A stretch of DNA of 64,000 nucleotides from Nostoc sp. NIES-4103 (GCF_002368335.1 NZ_AP018288.1:2398208-2462207); one strand, 5' to 3'; shown: positions 36,129 to 46,094, counted from the first letter of the stretch. A program made the numbers and translations. The notes: generated by a model from the sequence alone, not told the origin.

Positions 36129-36155
36129 ACCCCCAACTGACTGGGGGTTATTTTT
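36129..36155 (+). terminator. poly-T hairpin after the TamB-like gene
   Basis: ACCCCC pairs with GGGGGT around an 8-base loop, followed by TATTTTT, 35 bases after the stop codon. Confidence 0.7.
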
Positions 36156-36334
36156 ATCGCAATCAAGCTCAACAAACTGCGCTTTTGCAGGCTAAAGCAG
36201 ATTTACCTCAGCCTCTCATCCTTGATAAGACATTCTTATATAGAATATCAATCTTTTTTCGTCAAGCTCTATTGACTTTTTGTAACAATATTGTTAAATT
36301 TAGTTACATAAGTTAACAAACAAAAGAAAAAACT

Positions 36335-36505
36335 ATGTATACCACAGTAAATGAAGACGGCGTTCTCAATAACTACGCAACCGAACCCCAAATGTATTAC
36401 GCTGAGTACCCTGCAATTTGGCAACAACGCAAATACGTCATCCAAGGTGTTTTTGCTTCTTTAATTGTCACCACTTTAGTTTTGGTTGGTATTAGCGTTA
36501 GCTAA
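36335..36505 (+). CDS. psb34: photosystem II assembly factor Psb34
   Basis: 56 residues: MYTTVNEDGVLNNYATEPQM then YYAEYPAIWQQRKYVIQG and one membrane helix at the C-terminus (residues ~37-55). This matches the Ssl1498/Psb34 family, a high-light-inducible-like one-helix protein that binds the CP47 region of assembling photosystem II in the thylakoid membrane, during hand-over from assembly factors. Length and start agree with the family. It has its own intergenic promoter region and a strong terminator 55 bases after the stop, so it is monocistronic. Confidence 0.88.
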   Translation: MYTTVNEDGVLNNYATEPQMYYAEYPAIWQQRKYVIQGVFASLIVTTLVLVGISVS

Positions 36506-36560
36506 GATTTCTAGACTTCTATATCGCTGTATCTCATCGTCATTCCTACCTCGATACCTG

Positions 36561-36588
36561 ACCTCGGCTAGTTTCACCGAGGTTTTTT
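36561..36588 (+). terminator. poly-T hairpin after psb34
   Basis: ACCTCGG pairs with CCGAGGT with a 9-base loop, followed by TTTTT. Confidence 0.75.
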
Positions 36589-36753
36589 GTGTTTTATCCA
36601 TGCCAAAATTTGGCAAAATCAAATAATCTTTCGCAATTCCCCATTCCCAATTCCCAATTGCTCATTCCCCAACCTTTGGTTCAGCACTAGTCGGATACAG
36701 GCGATCGCTCATAACATTTAAACAAAGAGCCTTTTGCATAATTGGATCTGAGC

Positions 36754-38391
36754 ATGAAACGAACCAGGAAGTCTCTGCTGCTAGCCTTGAGTTGGGTATT
36801 GCTTAGTGTTGGTACAACGATTTTGATTATCTTGACGCAACCGACAGCACCTGTTCCAGCACAAGAACCAGCTTCTAGCACTATTGAAACGTCTCAAGTA
36901 CAAAACCAACAATCAACCCCACAACCAACACCCAGTGCGGAATCAACCGATGTAAATAAACCTACAGAGACAGCCCCAGAAGCCACAGATCCAAAAAAGC
37001 CAGATTTGGCAGAGGAACCACCACCCAGTCCTGAAGAAATCGCCCGTCAGCTAAAACTGATAGAAGCGGATAAGCTATATTTAGCAGGTCAAATTCCAGA
37101 AGCAGAAAAACTGTATCGACAAGCAAAAGAACCATTCGCACAAACAAATATACCTCAAGAGCGCAAAAGTGCTATATATGACCCAACGCAATTATCGCCA
37201 GCAGGTAAAGTCTATTGGCGAGAAGCAGAGGCGGGGATAGCAGCTAAACTGCAAACTAGAACTTTGGTACCACTGAAACTATTAGTTGAGCAGTATCCAG
37301 AATTTATTCCTGGTAATATTAAGTATGCCGAAGTTCTCAAACAATACGATCGCTCCAAAGAAGGCTTAGATGTATTAGAACGGGCATCTTCGCTGTATCC
37401 TAATGAACCAGAATTAATTAAAGCCAGAATTACAGCACTTGCTGAAGCGAAAAAATGGATGGAAGCGTCTTTAGCAGCCCGTCAATTTGCCATTCTCAAC
37501 CCTCAACATCCACAAGCAGCTGAATTTGCTAATTTAGCAGAAGTAAATCTCAAACGCTATAAATCCCATATCAGAAGAGAAATTAGAGGCAATACTCTTG
37601 CCAACATCATCACAGGGACATTAGGTTATGCGGTAACTGGCAGTCTTTTGGGGCCATTTTCTGCCCTTGATTCTACCATCATGCTGCTAAAAGGTGAAGA
37701 GTCTGTAGGTGAGTCGGTAGCAAAGCAAGCAAAAAAACAGTTGGATTTGATTAAAGACGAAACAGTTTTAGCATATGTCAACGAAATCGGACAGAAACTA
37801 GCCAATGTAGCCGGACGCAAAGAATTTAAATATGAATTCTTTGTCATCCCAGACCCAAACCTTAACGCCTTTGCCCTGCCTGGAGGTAAGATTTTTATCA
37901 ATGCGGGTGCGATCGCTAAAACCAACTCAGAAGCGGAATTAGCCGGATTAATCGGTCATGAATTAGCTCACGTAGTCCTATCCCACGGCTTTCAATTAGT
38001 TACCCAAGGCAACCTCATCTCTAACGTTACTCAGTATCTACCCCTAGGCGGTACCGTTGGTCAACTTTTTTCACTCAGTTACAGCCGCGATATGGAACGT
38101 CAGGCTGATACTTTAGGAACACGCTTAATTGTTGCCACTGGTTATGCTGCTGATGGCTTGCGTAACTTAATGGTGACTATGGATAAACAGCAAAAAAATG
38201 CTCCTCCCACTTGGTTGTCTTCTCACCCAGGCGGGCGCGAACGAGTTAATTCTTTAGAAGAATTGATTGCGCGCAATAAATACAACCGTTACGCCTATGA
38301 AGGAGTAGCACGACATGAAGATATTAAAGTCAAAGTCAAACAGCTGTTAAAAGAGAAAAAAGAACGAGAAGAAAAAAAGCGGCGTTCTTGA
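36754..38391 (+). CDS. M48-family zinc metalloprotease with TPR-like region
   Basis: 545 residues from the ATG at 36754 (a TTG four codons earlier is less likely). An N-terminal hydrophobic segment (residues ~8-28) is followed by a Pro/Glu/Thr-rich linker, helical TPR-like repeats (~80-270), then the peptidase: HELAH at 402-406 within LIGHELAHVVLSHG and a downstream MERQADTLG with the third metal ligand. This resembles BepA/LoiP-type M48 proteases of the periplasm that check outer-membrane protein assembly, fitting the nearby TamB-like gene. The C-terminus is very basic. Confidence 0.88.
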   Translation: MKRTRKSLLLALSWVLLSVGTTILIILTQPTAPVPAQEPASSTIETSQVQNQQSTPQPTPSAESTDVNKPTETAPEATDPKKPDLAEEPPPSPEEIARQLKLIEADKLYLAGQIPEAEKLYRQAKEPFAQTNIPQERKSAIYDPTQLSPAGKVYWREAEAGIAAKLQTRTLVPLKLLVEQYPEFIPGNIKYAEVLKQYDRSKEGLDVLERASSLYPNEPELIKARITALAEAKKWMEASLAARQFAILNPQHPQAAEFANLAEVNLKRYKSHIRREIRGNTLANIITGTLGYAVTGSLLGPFSALDSTIMLLKGEESVGESVAKQAKKQLDLIKDETVLAYVNEIGQKLANVAGRKEFKYEFFVIPDPNLNAFALPGGKIFINAGAIAKTNSEAELAGLIGHELAHVVLSHGFQLVTQGNLISNVTQYLPLGGTVGQLFSLSYSRDMERQADTLGTRLIVATGYAADGLRNLMVTMDKQQKNAPPTWLSSHPGGRERVNSLEELIARNKYNRYAYEGVARHEDIKVKVKQLLKEKKEREEKKRRS

Positions 38392-38724
38392 TGAATCAAA
38401 AAACAAAATTATTCGTCGATGAGAGTATAAGGGACTTCCATTTTCAAAAATATCCCAAATTTTATTGTGGGATAGAGAGAAGTTGCGTGCGGTGAGGGGG
38501 TCGCAGTCTTGGCGGTTCCCGTCGATTGCGATCTCAAGAGCGTTAGCGACGCAGGAGCGTCACCCCCGAATCCGAAGGAGGGTTCCCCCCCGCCCTTGCA
38601 AACTTCGGGGTGTCCCCATCCGTCCTTTGTATTGAGGGCGGGCAGGATGCCCACCCCACAAAAGGGATAATTTATTATTTGGAATTCCCTAAATTTCTGA
38701 AGATATTTTCACTGGAGAACATTG
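38392..38724. other. intergenic region occupied by a palindromic element
   Basis: Almost all of it is the element at 38430-38690. A GGAGAACATTG sequence stands before the next start codon. Confidence 0.6.
38430..38690. repeat. MITE-like element with imperfect inverted ends
   Basis: AGGGACTTCCA (38430-38440) faces TGGAATTCCCT (38680-38690), and TATCCC with TTGTGGG follow inward on both sides at similar distances. The core contains TCTTGGCGGTTCCCG and GACGCAGGAGCGTCACC modules that recur in other repeats of the window. No target duplication is clear. Confidence 0.5.
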
Positions 38725-39528
38725 ATGTCATTACAACAGTTTAAGTTGATGTTTTTAAGCAGTCTGGGCTTATCTTTATTGTTGGGTAATTCTGTGGCAT
38801 TTGCTCAATATGATGACTCTACATCCGATGGTGTTGTTGTACCAACAATACCATCAGGTTCATCAACATCAACAGGCACATCAATACCAATCAACACATC
38901 ACCAGGTACATCGACTTCACCCACAGTTGTCAGCGGCACTCGCTTTGTTTGCCAGCCTTATAATGGTCAGTACACTGTGATGTATCAGCCACAAAGTCAA
39001 CCAGGTCGATACTTTCCTTGGGCGACTCCTGCACGTTTAGGCGGTGGTTGGGACGAAGAAAGTCGTTGTGTAGCAATTGCCAGCCGCTTAGAATCCTACC
39101 GCCCAGATGGCTTACAAGAACTCCAGACAGGTTTTTTAAATAACCAAAACATTGTCTGCGTGACAACTGAAGCAAACCCCTCTTGTCGCATTGTACTAAC
39201 AGTACCGCCTGGGAAAGACGTTTATACTGTACGCAACAACGTTTTTCAAAACTTACTTGCTGCTGACAGCGGTCAGGAAACTATAGGCGTTAACACTTAT
39301 ACCAACCGTCGTGGCACAGCAGTCAACGACATATACAACTTAGGTCGCACACTTCTAGGCAGTGGCAATAATCGAGTAACTTCATCTAAAAGTGGCATCA
39401 ATCTCAAACCTTTCCTTGATCCCAAAGATGGCGGGACTGCCAAAAAGTTGCAAAACGGAGTAGCAATTCGTCGTCAGTCTCAACCTTCTCAAGTCCCTAC
39501 TCGCTTAAATCCTGGCAACTTCCGCTGA
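38725..39528 (+). CDS. COP23-domain secreted protein
   Basis: 267 residues from the ATG at 38725. A signal peptide (residues ~1-27, ending AFA-Q) is followed by a Ser/Thr/Pro-rich linker and a domain beginning TRFVCQPYNGQYTVMYQP, with WDEESRCVAIASRLE, ICVT-like NIVCVTTE and CRIVLTVP. This matches the COP23 (circadian oscillating protein) domain common in cyanobacteria. Four cysteines are placed for two disulfides, so it is probably periplasmic or outer-membrane associated. Its molecular role is unknown. Confidence 0.85.
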   Translation: MSLQQFKLMFLSSLGLSLLLGNSVAFAQYDDSTSDGVVVPTIPSGSSTSTGTSIPINTSPGTSTSPTVVSGTRFVCQPYNGQYTVMYQPQSQPGRYFPWATPARLGGGWDEESRCVAIASRLESYRPDGLQELQTGFLNNQNIVCVTTEANPSCRIVLTVPPGKDVYTVRNNVFQNLLAADSGQETIGVNTYTNRRGTAVNDIYNLGRTLLGSGNNRVTSSKSGINLKPFLDPKDGGTAKKLQNGVAIRRQSQPSQVPTRLNPGNFR

Positions 39529-40005
39529 TTAATTTTGAAGCTGAAGACAAACATACTTATACTCAAGGGGAACGCTTGCTGTGCAACTGCTCTCGTCTTT
39601 GTGCTTTAGTGGTAACAAATTTTGAACCACTAAGACACTAAGACACAAAGATAAAAAGAGTTTCTATTGGTTATGGTGCAATACAGTTCAGTTAAGCATT
39701 TCTCTCTTCTCTCTGCGTCACGGACACTTTCCAAGGGCGGGGGGGAACCCCCGCACGGAAGTGTCCTCCTCTGCGCCTCTGCGGTAGCCTGCGGCAAGCC
39801 GCTTACGCGTCTACGTAAAAAAATTGACTTTGGCAAATAATTTTAGCCTTAACTGAACCGTATTGGGTTATGGTGCAGGTCATAACGGTTACTTAAGACC
39901 AATGAAATACCGCCTAGAAGAATCTAGACGGTATTTTAATTGAGTATTGAAATTAAAAATTAAAAAAGGATGCACTCACTTTTTTAATCTTTAATTCTTA
40001 ATTTT
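39529..40005. other. intergenic region with hairpin and inserted element
   Basis: Contains an inverted repeat at 39595-39650 (TCTTTGTG...CACAAAGA with inner CTTTAGTGGT/ACCACTAAG) and the insertion-like element at 39669-39877, then a TAGAAGAATCTAG-type short hairpin near 39915. No gene is seen. Confidence 0.6.
39669..39877. repeat. MITE-like element with 12-base target-like duplication
   Basis: GGTTATGGTGCA occurs at 39669-39680 and 39866-39877. Between them the ends AATACAGTTCAGTTAAG (39680-39696) and CTTAACTGAACCGTATT (39848-39864) form terminal inverted repeats with one mismatch. The interior has nested GC-rich palindromes (for example GGACACTTCC...GGAAGTGTCC). Non-coding. Confidence 0.65.
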
Positions 40006-41397
40006 CTATCGTCCAATACCTACATATTGGAAGCCGGCTCTCACTAGAGTTTCTGGGTCAAGGAAGTTACGACCGTCGATAATCACGGGGTTGCTCATCA
40101 GTTTTGCCATCTTCGCGTAGTCCAAAGTGCTGAACTGCTGCCATTCAGTTACGAGTACCAAAGCATCACAGCCATCAGCTAGGCGTTCCGCATCGGTTTC
40201 TACTAGCACACCGGTCAGACCATGACGCATACCTGTTTGGGAAACAATGGGGTCGTAGGCTTTGACTTTGGCTCCCAGTCTGTTGAGTTGCTCAATCAAG
40301 TTGAGTGCTGGCGCATCACGCATATCATCGGTATCGGGCTTGAAGGTTAGACCTAGTAAACCAACAGTTTTACCCTTGAGGATTTTCAGGACTTGTTGTA
40401 GTTTTTCTAAAGCAATCAAGCGCTGGCGCTCATTGACACTGACAGCGGATTTCATTAATTGAGCTTCATAGCCATAATCATCAGCAGTGTGAATCAGAGC
40501 AGACACATCTTTGGGGAAGCAAGAACCACCCCAACCGATACCTGCTTGTAAAAACTTATTACCAATCCGAGAGTCTAAACCAATACCTTTTGCTACTTGG
40601 GTGACATCAGCACCGACGCGATCGCAAATGTTAGCAACTTCGTTAATAAAACTAATCTTAGTAGCCAAAAAGGCATTAGCAGCATATTTAATCATCTCAG
40701 CTGAACTGAGGTCTGTCACCAGCACTGGGACTTTTGGTAAGGATTTATCTTCCGCGAACTTGCGCTCAACAATTGGGGTATACAATTCTTGCATTAAGGC
40801 GATCGCTCTGGGACTATTACCACCCAGTACAATGCGATCGGGGTTGAAGGTGTCATACACCGCTGAACCTTCACGTAAAAACTCTGGGTTGCTCACCACA
40901 TCAAACTGGGCTACAAGTTCAGCCGATTTTTCTTCAACTGCTACGCCACCAGCAGGTACAAGTGTTTTTTGGCGTTCAGCGATGCCATCTAGTACAATCA
41001 TCCGTACCCAATCACCTGAACCAATGGGTACTGTGGATTTGTTGACAATTACCTTATAACCACCGTTGAGATTTGCACCAATTCCCCGCGCAACAGCTTC
41101 CACATAACGGGTATCACTTTCACCAGTGGGTAAGGGTGGTGTTCCTACAGCAATAAACAGAATTTGTCCGTGAGCGACCCCGGCGGCTAAATCAGTTGTA
41201 AACTGGATTGTCCCTGCTTGAATAGCAGACTGCATAATTTCTGACAGTCCCGGCTCAAATATTGGTGACTGCCCAGATTTCATTAACTTGACTTTTTCTT
41301 CGTTGTTGTCTACGCAAATGACATCGTGGCCAATGTGAGCCAAGCAAGCGCCTGTAACCAAACCAACGTAACCAGTACCAATGACGCAAACACGCAT
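40006..41397 (-). CDS. ugd: UDP-glucose 6-dehydrogenase
   Basis: 463 residues. N-terminal NAD-binding motif (VIGTGYVGLVTGACLAHIG), the AVGTPP loop, NPEFLREGSAV, and the catalytic Cys in GIGWGGSCFPKD (near residue 265) are all present. It oxidises UDP-glucose to UDP-glucuronate with two NAD. The gene upstream on the same strand encodes an enzyme that decarboxylates the product, 156 bases away, so both supply sugar nucleotides for polysaccharide or envelope synthesis. Confidence 0.95.
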   Translation of the reverse strand: MRVCVIGTGYVGLVTGACLAHIGHDVICVDNNEEKVKLMKSGQSPIFEPGLSEIMQSAIQAGTIQFTTDLAAGVAHGQILFIAVGTPPLPTGESDTRYVEAVARGIGANLNGGYKVIVNKSTVPIGSGDWVRMIVLDGIAERQKTLVPAGGVAVEEKSAELVAQFDVVSNPEFLREGSAVYDTFNPDRIVLGGNSPRAIALMQELYTPIVERKFAEDKSLPKVPVLVTDLSSAEMIKYAANAFLATKISFINEVANICDRVGADVTQVAKGIGLDSRIGNKFLQAGIGWGGSCFPKDVSALIHTADDYGYEAQLMKSAVSVNERQRLIALEKLQQVLKILKGKTVGLLGLTFKPDTDDMRDAPALNLIEQLNRLGAKVKAYDPIVSQTGMRHGLTGVLVETDAERLADGCDALVLVTEWQQFSTLDYAKMAKLMSNPVIIDGRNFLDPETLVRAGFQYVGIGR

Positions 41398-41553
41398 GTT
41401 AATTTAACTCCTCACAATTGTTGTTGGGTTAGTTCTTTAAAACAAGATGTCGATATGACATTTATACGGCGCTGGTAAATCCAGCTACTAAAAAGTACGG
41501 GCTAAGGTTAAGGTTAGCCTGCACCAAACTTCAGAACAGCGCAACTAAGCTAC

Positions 41554-42504
41554 TTACGAGACTAAATCCTTGATGTCGCTTTTGATGCGATCGCGGAAAT
41601 CTTCTATTGTTAGTTTTAACCCCTCTTGCAGAGGAATGGTAGGTTCCCAATTTAACCAAGTCTTCGCCCTTGTGATGTCGGGACGGCGACGACGTGGATC
41701 ATCAGCTGGTAATGGCTCAAACTTAATCTGCGCGTCTGGGTTGATCAAGTTTTGCACTGTTTGTGCTAATTGTAATATCGTATATTCACCGGGATTTCCC
41801 AGATTCATTGGGCCTGTGTAGTCACTATTCATCAGCCGGATAAATCCTTCTACCAGGTCAGAAACGTAACAGAAGCTACGTGTTTGCGAACCATCACCGT
41901 ACACAGTTAAAGGATTACCCCGTAAGGCTTGAACTATAAAGTTGCTCACCACCCGACCATCGTTTTCTAACATTCGAGGCCCGTAGGTGTTGAATATCCT
42001 GACAACCCGAATATCAACTTTATTTTGCCTGTAATAATCAAATGCCAGAGTCTCAGCAATTCGTTTGCCTTCGTCGTAGCATGAACGCAGCCCAATGGGA
42101 TTAACGTTACCTCTGTAATCTTCGGTTTGGGGATGAACTTCGGGATCGCCGTATACTTCACTGGTTGAAGCCAAGAAAAATCTAGCTTTCACACGCTTAG
42201 CTAAACCCAGCATATTCAGCGTTCCCATCACGTTAGTTTTAACTGTTTTGACTGGGTTGAACTGGTAATGTACTGGGGAAGCAGGACAAGCTAAATGATA
42301 AATTTGGTCTACTTCTAACCTAATTGGTTCGGTAATATCGTGGCGGATGAGTTCAAACCGAGGATGATTCATCCATTTGAGGATATTACGCTTATCGCCT
42401 GTATAAAAGTTATCCAGGCAAATTACTTCATGCCCTTCAGGTATTAGTCTGTCAATCAAATGGGAACCAATAAACCCAGCACCGCCTGTTACCAAAATTC
42501 TCAT
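41554..42504 (-). CDS. UDP-glucuronate decarboxylase (UDP-xylose synthase)
   Basis: 316 residues, an extended short-chain dehydrogenase fold. TGGAGFIGSHL (residues ~6-16) binds NAD, and the catalytic tyrosine and lysine are in SCYDEGKR, the form typical of UDP-xylose synthases rather than dTDP-glucose dehydratases. RMLENDGRVVSNF and GDGSQTRSFCYVSDLV are also typical. It converts UDP-glucuronate to UDP-xylose. Its partner ugd follows downstream. A function as a general NAD-dependent epimerase cannot be wholly excluded. Confidence 0.88.
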   Translation of the reverse strand: MRILVTGGAGFIGSHLIDRLIPEGHEVICLDNFYTGDKRNILKWMNHPRFELIRHDITEPIRLEVDQIYHLACPASPVHYQFNPVKTVKTNVMGTLNMLGLAKRVKARFFLASTSEVYGDPEVHPQTEDYRGNVNPIGLRSCYDEGKRIAETLAFDYYRQNKVDIRVVRIFNTYGPRMLENDGRVVSNFIVQALRGNPLTVYGDGSQTRSFCYVSDLVEGFIRLMNSDYTGPMNLGNPGEYTILQLAQTVQNLINPDAQIKFEPLPADDPRRRRPDITRAKTWLNWEPTIPLQEGLKLTIEDFRDRIKSDIKDLVS

Positions 42505-42872
42505 AGTTTCTCAGTGATTTACAGATATTGCTAGTGGCTCGTTAGCTTGTCTTTAGAGTACCCAGCCTAAATAAAAAAGTATAGAAGGAACGGGGATACT
42601 TAAAAAAAGTATTTTTTAGTTTCGCAATTTTTTTACGTATGCAATTTTGTTAAATTTTAACTCAATTCCTTAACAATTTATCTAGCAAATTAACAAACAT
42701 CCTCTCATTACTGGAATTCTTTAGCTAATAATTCATCAAATCTTTAAGAAAATAAAGTTTTTTAGAACAAAGTTGCTAGTTATGGGGTACATGGAGAGAT
42801 GGGGCGATGGAAAATAATTCTTTACTCTTGCCTCCTGCCCCCTGCCTCCTGCCCCCTGCCTCCTGCCTCTTT
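42505..42872. other. intergenic region with CTGCCTC array
   Basis: AT-rich upstream region of the UDP-xylose synthase gene, with a CTCCTGC/CCCCTGC heptamer array at ~42824-42868 at the 3' end of the antiporter gene. No gene is seen. Confidence 0.6.
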
Positions 42873-45008
42873 TTATACAGCAGCTGTGGAGTTAGGAACC
42901 CCCGTTAGTAAAGTTGCTGTTTGAGTGCGTTGCGGTTCTGCGAGCATGATGATGGAACAAGTGAGTTGGCTGGCTAACTGAGTTGTGACATCATTAATGG
43001 CTAAACTACCAGAACTTGTGCGATGACGTGTAAAAGGAAACACGACTAAATCGTATAATCGTGCTGCCTGTAAAATTGCTTGGGCAACATTTTCATGAGC
43101 AATGATTTGAATTTCAGGTGGATTTGGCAAAGCTAATTTAGACACCAGTAGAACAAGTTGCGATCGCTTGGCAGCGATTTTACTGGAACTAGTGCGGCGA
43201 TCGCACACATTCAACACAGTCACTTGGGCTTGGTTGGCCTCTGCTAGCATTTGAGCCAATTGCACCGGCTGCAATGTCGATGTTGTTAAGTTTTCCACTG
43301 GTACTAAAATGCGCTGAATTTTTTTTGGTGACTCTACTAAACGTGTCACCGCCACCGGACAATGGGATGCCCAAAGCACACTATCAATGACATTGCCAAA
43401 TAAACGCGCTCTCAAACCAGTACGTTTACCCCAACCCATCACAATTAAACTTGCTTTTTGTTCACGAGCTGCCCTGCTAATTCCTGGCGCAAAAGCATCA
43501 TCAATTCTGAGCAATGGTTCTGCTTGTATTCCCAATTTTCGACTTAGTACCGTGGCTTTTGCTAATAAGCGTTCACTCCTTTGCATAGAAACTTCTAACT
43601 GTGGTGCATCCATATGAGCAACAGCAGTAGCGATCGCTAACGGTATAATCCTGCCATTTGCCTGACGTGCCAATAATGCTGCCATTTCAACCAAATACTG
43701 CTGAGTCTGAGGATTGTTAACAGATACGACTATGCTAAAATCACTCGGTGTTGTCTCCAATTTTTGCTCACTTAAGGTTAAGGATGCTGTTTGGGCAACC
43801 ACAGAAGTGGGCAAAGCAAGGGCTATTTGACTAGTTATCAATGGCCCTAAAGTTGATGTCACCAGCATTAAAACAATGATGCTATTGAAAACTTCTAAAG
43901 GCAGTAATTCAGCCCGATATCCTACTAAAGTTGCTGCTAATGTCGTACTCACTTGAGGCATCGATAACGACCACATTGTGAGTATTTCCTGCCAGTTATA
44001 TCGATAAACTAGTTTTGCCAATAAAGCTGCAATAAACTTGCTGGCAAGCAAACCGACTACAATGAATAGCGCTAACTTGAGGATACCAATATTTTGCACA
44101 AAAGTAGGTACATCTATTAGTAAGCCTAGGTCAACAAAGAAAATGGGAATAAATAAGACACTGCCAATAAACACTACCTTTTCTTTGACTGGCCCTTCAC
44201 CTACCGCTTCATTGACTGCCAAACCTGCCAAAAAAGCTCCAACAATTTTTTCTATCCCAATGAATTGAGCGCCCAAAATAGCAAGGAATACTGCAAGTAA
44301 TACAAACAAAAACTTGTTTCCCTCGTCGTCTCCTGACCGCCGAAAAAATTCTTTACCTGCCCAATCAAAGCCAACTAAAATTACAATAGAATAAATCGTT
44401 AACCAACTCAACAAAGTAATTAACTTTACGAAGCTGAATGCGCTAATATGACTAGCCGCTATACAAACAGCTAATATTAAAAGTGCGCCAATATCAGTAA
44501 AAAGTGTGGCTCCAATTGTAATAGTTACAGCTTCATTATTGACAACTCCCAGACGATTAATAATGGGATATGCCAAAAGAGTATATGAACCGAGCAAAGA
44601 GCCAATTAAGATAGAAGTATTCCACCCGAAACCAAAAAATCGCCCTACCATGATTCCTGTGGTTAAGGGAACAATGAAAGTGAAACTAGCAAACCCCAAA
44701 GAGCGTTTTTTTCTTTGCTGGAACCGTTCTAGATCAACTTCTAACCCTGCGACAAACATCAAGTAAATTAAACCAATGTCTGATAGCAGGCTAATCATCG
44801 GCGATTGTGTATGAAATAGATTCCAGCCTGACGGCCCAAGTACTATGCCGGAGAACACCAAACCCACCAATCCTGGTAATCTCAGCCGTTCAAACAGGAT
44901 AGGTATAACTAAGATGACCACCAGCAAAATAGCAAAGGGAACAATTGGTTCCTTGCCGAGAACTTGGGCAGTTTGTTCCAGAGCAAGAACTTGTGATATT
45001 TGTTCCAT
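42873..45008 (-). CDS. CPA2-type cation/proton antiporter with two universal-stress domains
   Basis: 711 residues. The first ~395 residues have about twelve membrane helices with LPGLVGLVFSGIVLGPSGW and GLEVDLERF typical of KefB/NapA-like antiporters and an acidic membrane motif. The C-terminal half is soluble, with two UspA-like domains (~425-555 and ~560-695), the first containing the ATP-type motif VMGWGKRTGLRARLFGNVID, cut at GNVIDSVLWASHCPVAV. The ion specificity (Na or K) is not clear. Usp domains suggest control by adenine nucleotides or stress. Confidence 0.87.
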   Translation of the reverse strand: MEQISQVLALEQTAQVLGKEPIVPFAILLVVILVIPILFERLRLPGLVGLVFSGIVLGPSGWNLFHTQSPMISLLSDIGLIYLMFVAGLEVDLERFQQRKKRSLGFASFTFIVPLTTGIMVGRFFGFGWNTSILIGSLLGSYTLLAYPIINRLGVVNNEAVTITIGATLFTDIGALLILAVCIAASHISAFSFVKLITLLSWLTIYSIVILVGFDWAGKEFFRRSGDDEGNKFLFVLLAVFLAILGAQFIGIEKIVGAFLAGLAVNEAVGEGPVKEKVVFIGSVLFIPIFFVDLGLLIDVPTFVQNIGILKLALFIVVGLLASKFIAALLAKLVYRYNWQEILTMWSLSMPQVSTTLAATLVGYRAELLPLEVFNSIIVLMLVTSTLGPLITSQIALALPTSVVAQTASLTLSEQKLETTPSDFSIVVSVNNPQTQQYLVEMAALLARQANGRIIPLAIATAVAHMDAPQLEVSMQRSERLLAKATVLSRKLGIQAEPLLRIDDAFAPGISRAAREQKASLIVMGWGKRTGLRARLFGNVIDSVLWASHCPVAVTRLVESPKKIQRILVPVENLTTSTLQPVQLAQMLAEANQAQVTVLNVCDRRTSSSKIAAKRSQLVLLVSKLALPNPPEIQIIAHENVAQAILQAARLYDLVVFPFTRHRTSSGSLAINDVTTQLASQLTCSIIMLAEPQRTQTATLLTGVPNSTAAV

Positions 45009-45349
45009 AGGTAGGATTTAAAGCAGCGACGGTGAAGAAAAGGAGGAGGGGAAGGGGAAGGGGAAGGGGGAAGAAGGGGGAAGAAGGGGGAGGGGGAAAA
45101 GGAGTGATAATGGCCGTACCCTCAAGATGAGGTTTCAACCAAACATGTAGCATAAGAATTATTTTGCCCACGAGGGGCATTTAAAGCAGGGCAAAGGAAA
45201 AGTGATAGTACTGATGTAATCGATTGTTCGTCTTCCCCTTTCCTTTTCCTTCTTCCCCTTTCCCTTCCCCTTCCCCTTTCGTCCTTCCCCTTCCTTAGTA
45301 AAAAAATCTTGACTTACACTACCTAGGCAATCATCTAATAACTAACTAC
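45009..45349. other. intergenic region with opposed purine and pyrimidine tracts
   Basis: A purine tract (45037-45103, GGGGAAG-type units) and a pyrimidine tract (45233-45295, CCCCTTC-type units) flank ~130 bases of ordinary sequence. No gene is seen. Confidence 0.65.
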
Positions 45350-46006
45350 CTATGGGTGGATTTGACTTAAAATAAACCGTAGGCGATCGTAGTCATCTTT
45401 CAAAAGCACGCTCAGAGTACGTCCTGCCTTGATCAGCCATTCTCGGTCAGCTTTGCGTAAGTGGTAAATTTCCCGAATAGCTGTTGCTGTTAAGGATTCT
45501 ACTGGCGCACTATTGACAGAAAGCAACGTCCGCAAAAAATTTAGTTCTTCAGTGAATTTAATTATCGCCTCTGATTCGCAGCGATAAACAGCTTGATGAA
45601 TTTGCGGTGGTCGTGGCGGTAGATACTGATACACTCTTTGGTTAGCGCCAAGAGCCGATGATGGCTGCTCAAAGCCAACGATCGCCGCCCGGAATTCAGT
45701 CTTCAGCATTGCAAATATCTGGGGTTGCTCCTCGCGCAAATCTTGCAATGACAACCCCAGAGCCACGGCCCGATGTACGGAATCTACGGGCATAGTCGTG
45801 GCATAATACACCACAGCATAAACTTGATTGCCTGACTCTTCATCCACAGCACAAACCCAACTACCAAAAGGCGGCATCGGAGGGAAGCTCAAATCTTCCG
45901 GTTCCAAACACTGGGCCAAAAATTCGGTAGTCGTAGTTTCAATCACCTCCGCAATGTGGTTAGGGTGGCGATCGCTTTTTGTAAACTGTGGTAAAGGTAG
46001 GCGCAT
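45350..46006 (-). CDS. HAS-barrel-like cyanobacterial conserved protein
   Basis: 218 residues, soluble. The N-terminal half has beta-barrel-like stretches (FGSWVCAVDEESGNQVYAVV, then VDSVHRAVALGLSLQDLREEQP cut at VDSVHRAVALGL) that recall the HAS/HerA barrel proteins seen across cyanobacteria; the C-terminal half is helical (TATAIREIYHLRKADREW). HIP1 sites lie at its start. Function is unknown, and the family assignment is from memory. Downstream DNA leads into the antiporter on the same strand. Confidence 0.6.
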   Translation of the reverse strand: MRLPLPQFTKSDRHPNHIAEVIETTTTEFLAQCLEPEDLSFPPMPPFGSWVCAVDEESGNQVYAVVYYATTMPVDSVHRAVALGLSLQDLREEQPQIFAMLKTEFRAAIVGFEQPSSALGANQRVYQYLPPRPPQIHQAVYRCESEAIIKFTEELNFLRTLLSVNSAPVESLTATAIREIYHLRKADREWLIKAGRTLSVLLKDDYDRLRFILSQIHP

Positions 46007-46014
46007 GGGAGTTA

Positions 46015-46070
46015 ATAGTTAGGAGTTAGGAGTTAGGAGTTAGGAGTTATAAGATACAAACTTTTAACTA
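46015..46070. repeat. GTTAGGA heptamer array
   Basis: Several GTTAGGA units directly upstream of the HAS-barrel-like gene, between it and ndhS. Confidence 0.75.
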
Positions 46071-46094
46071 GTCACTCTTAACTCCTAACTAAGT

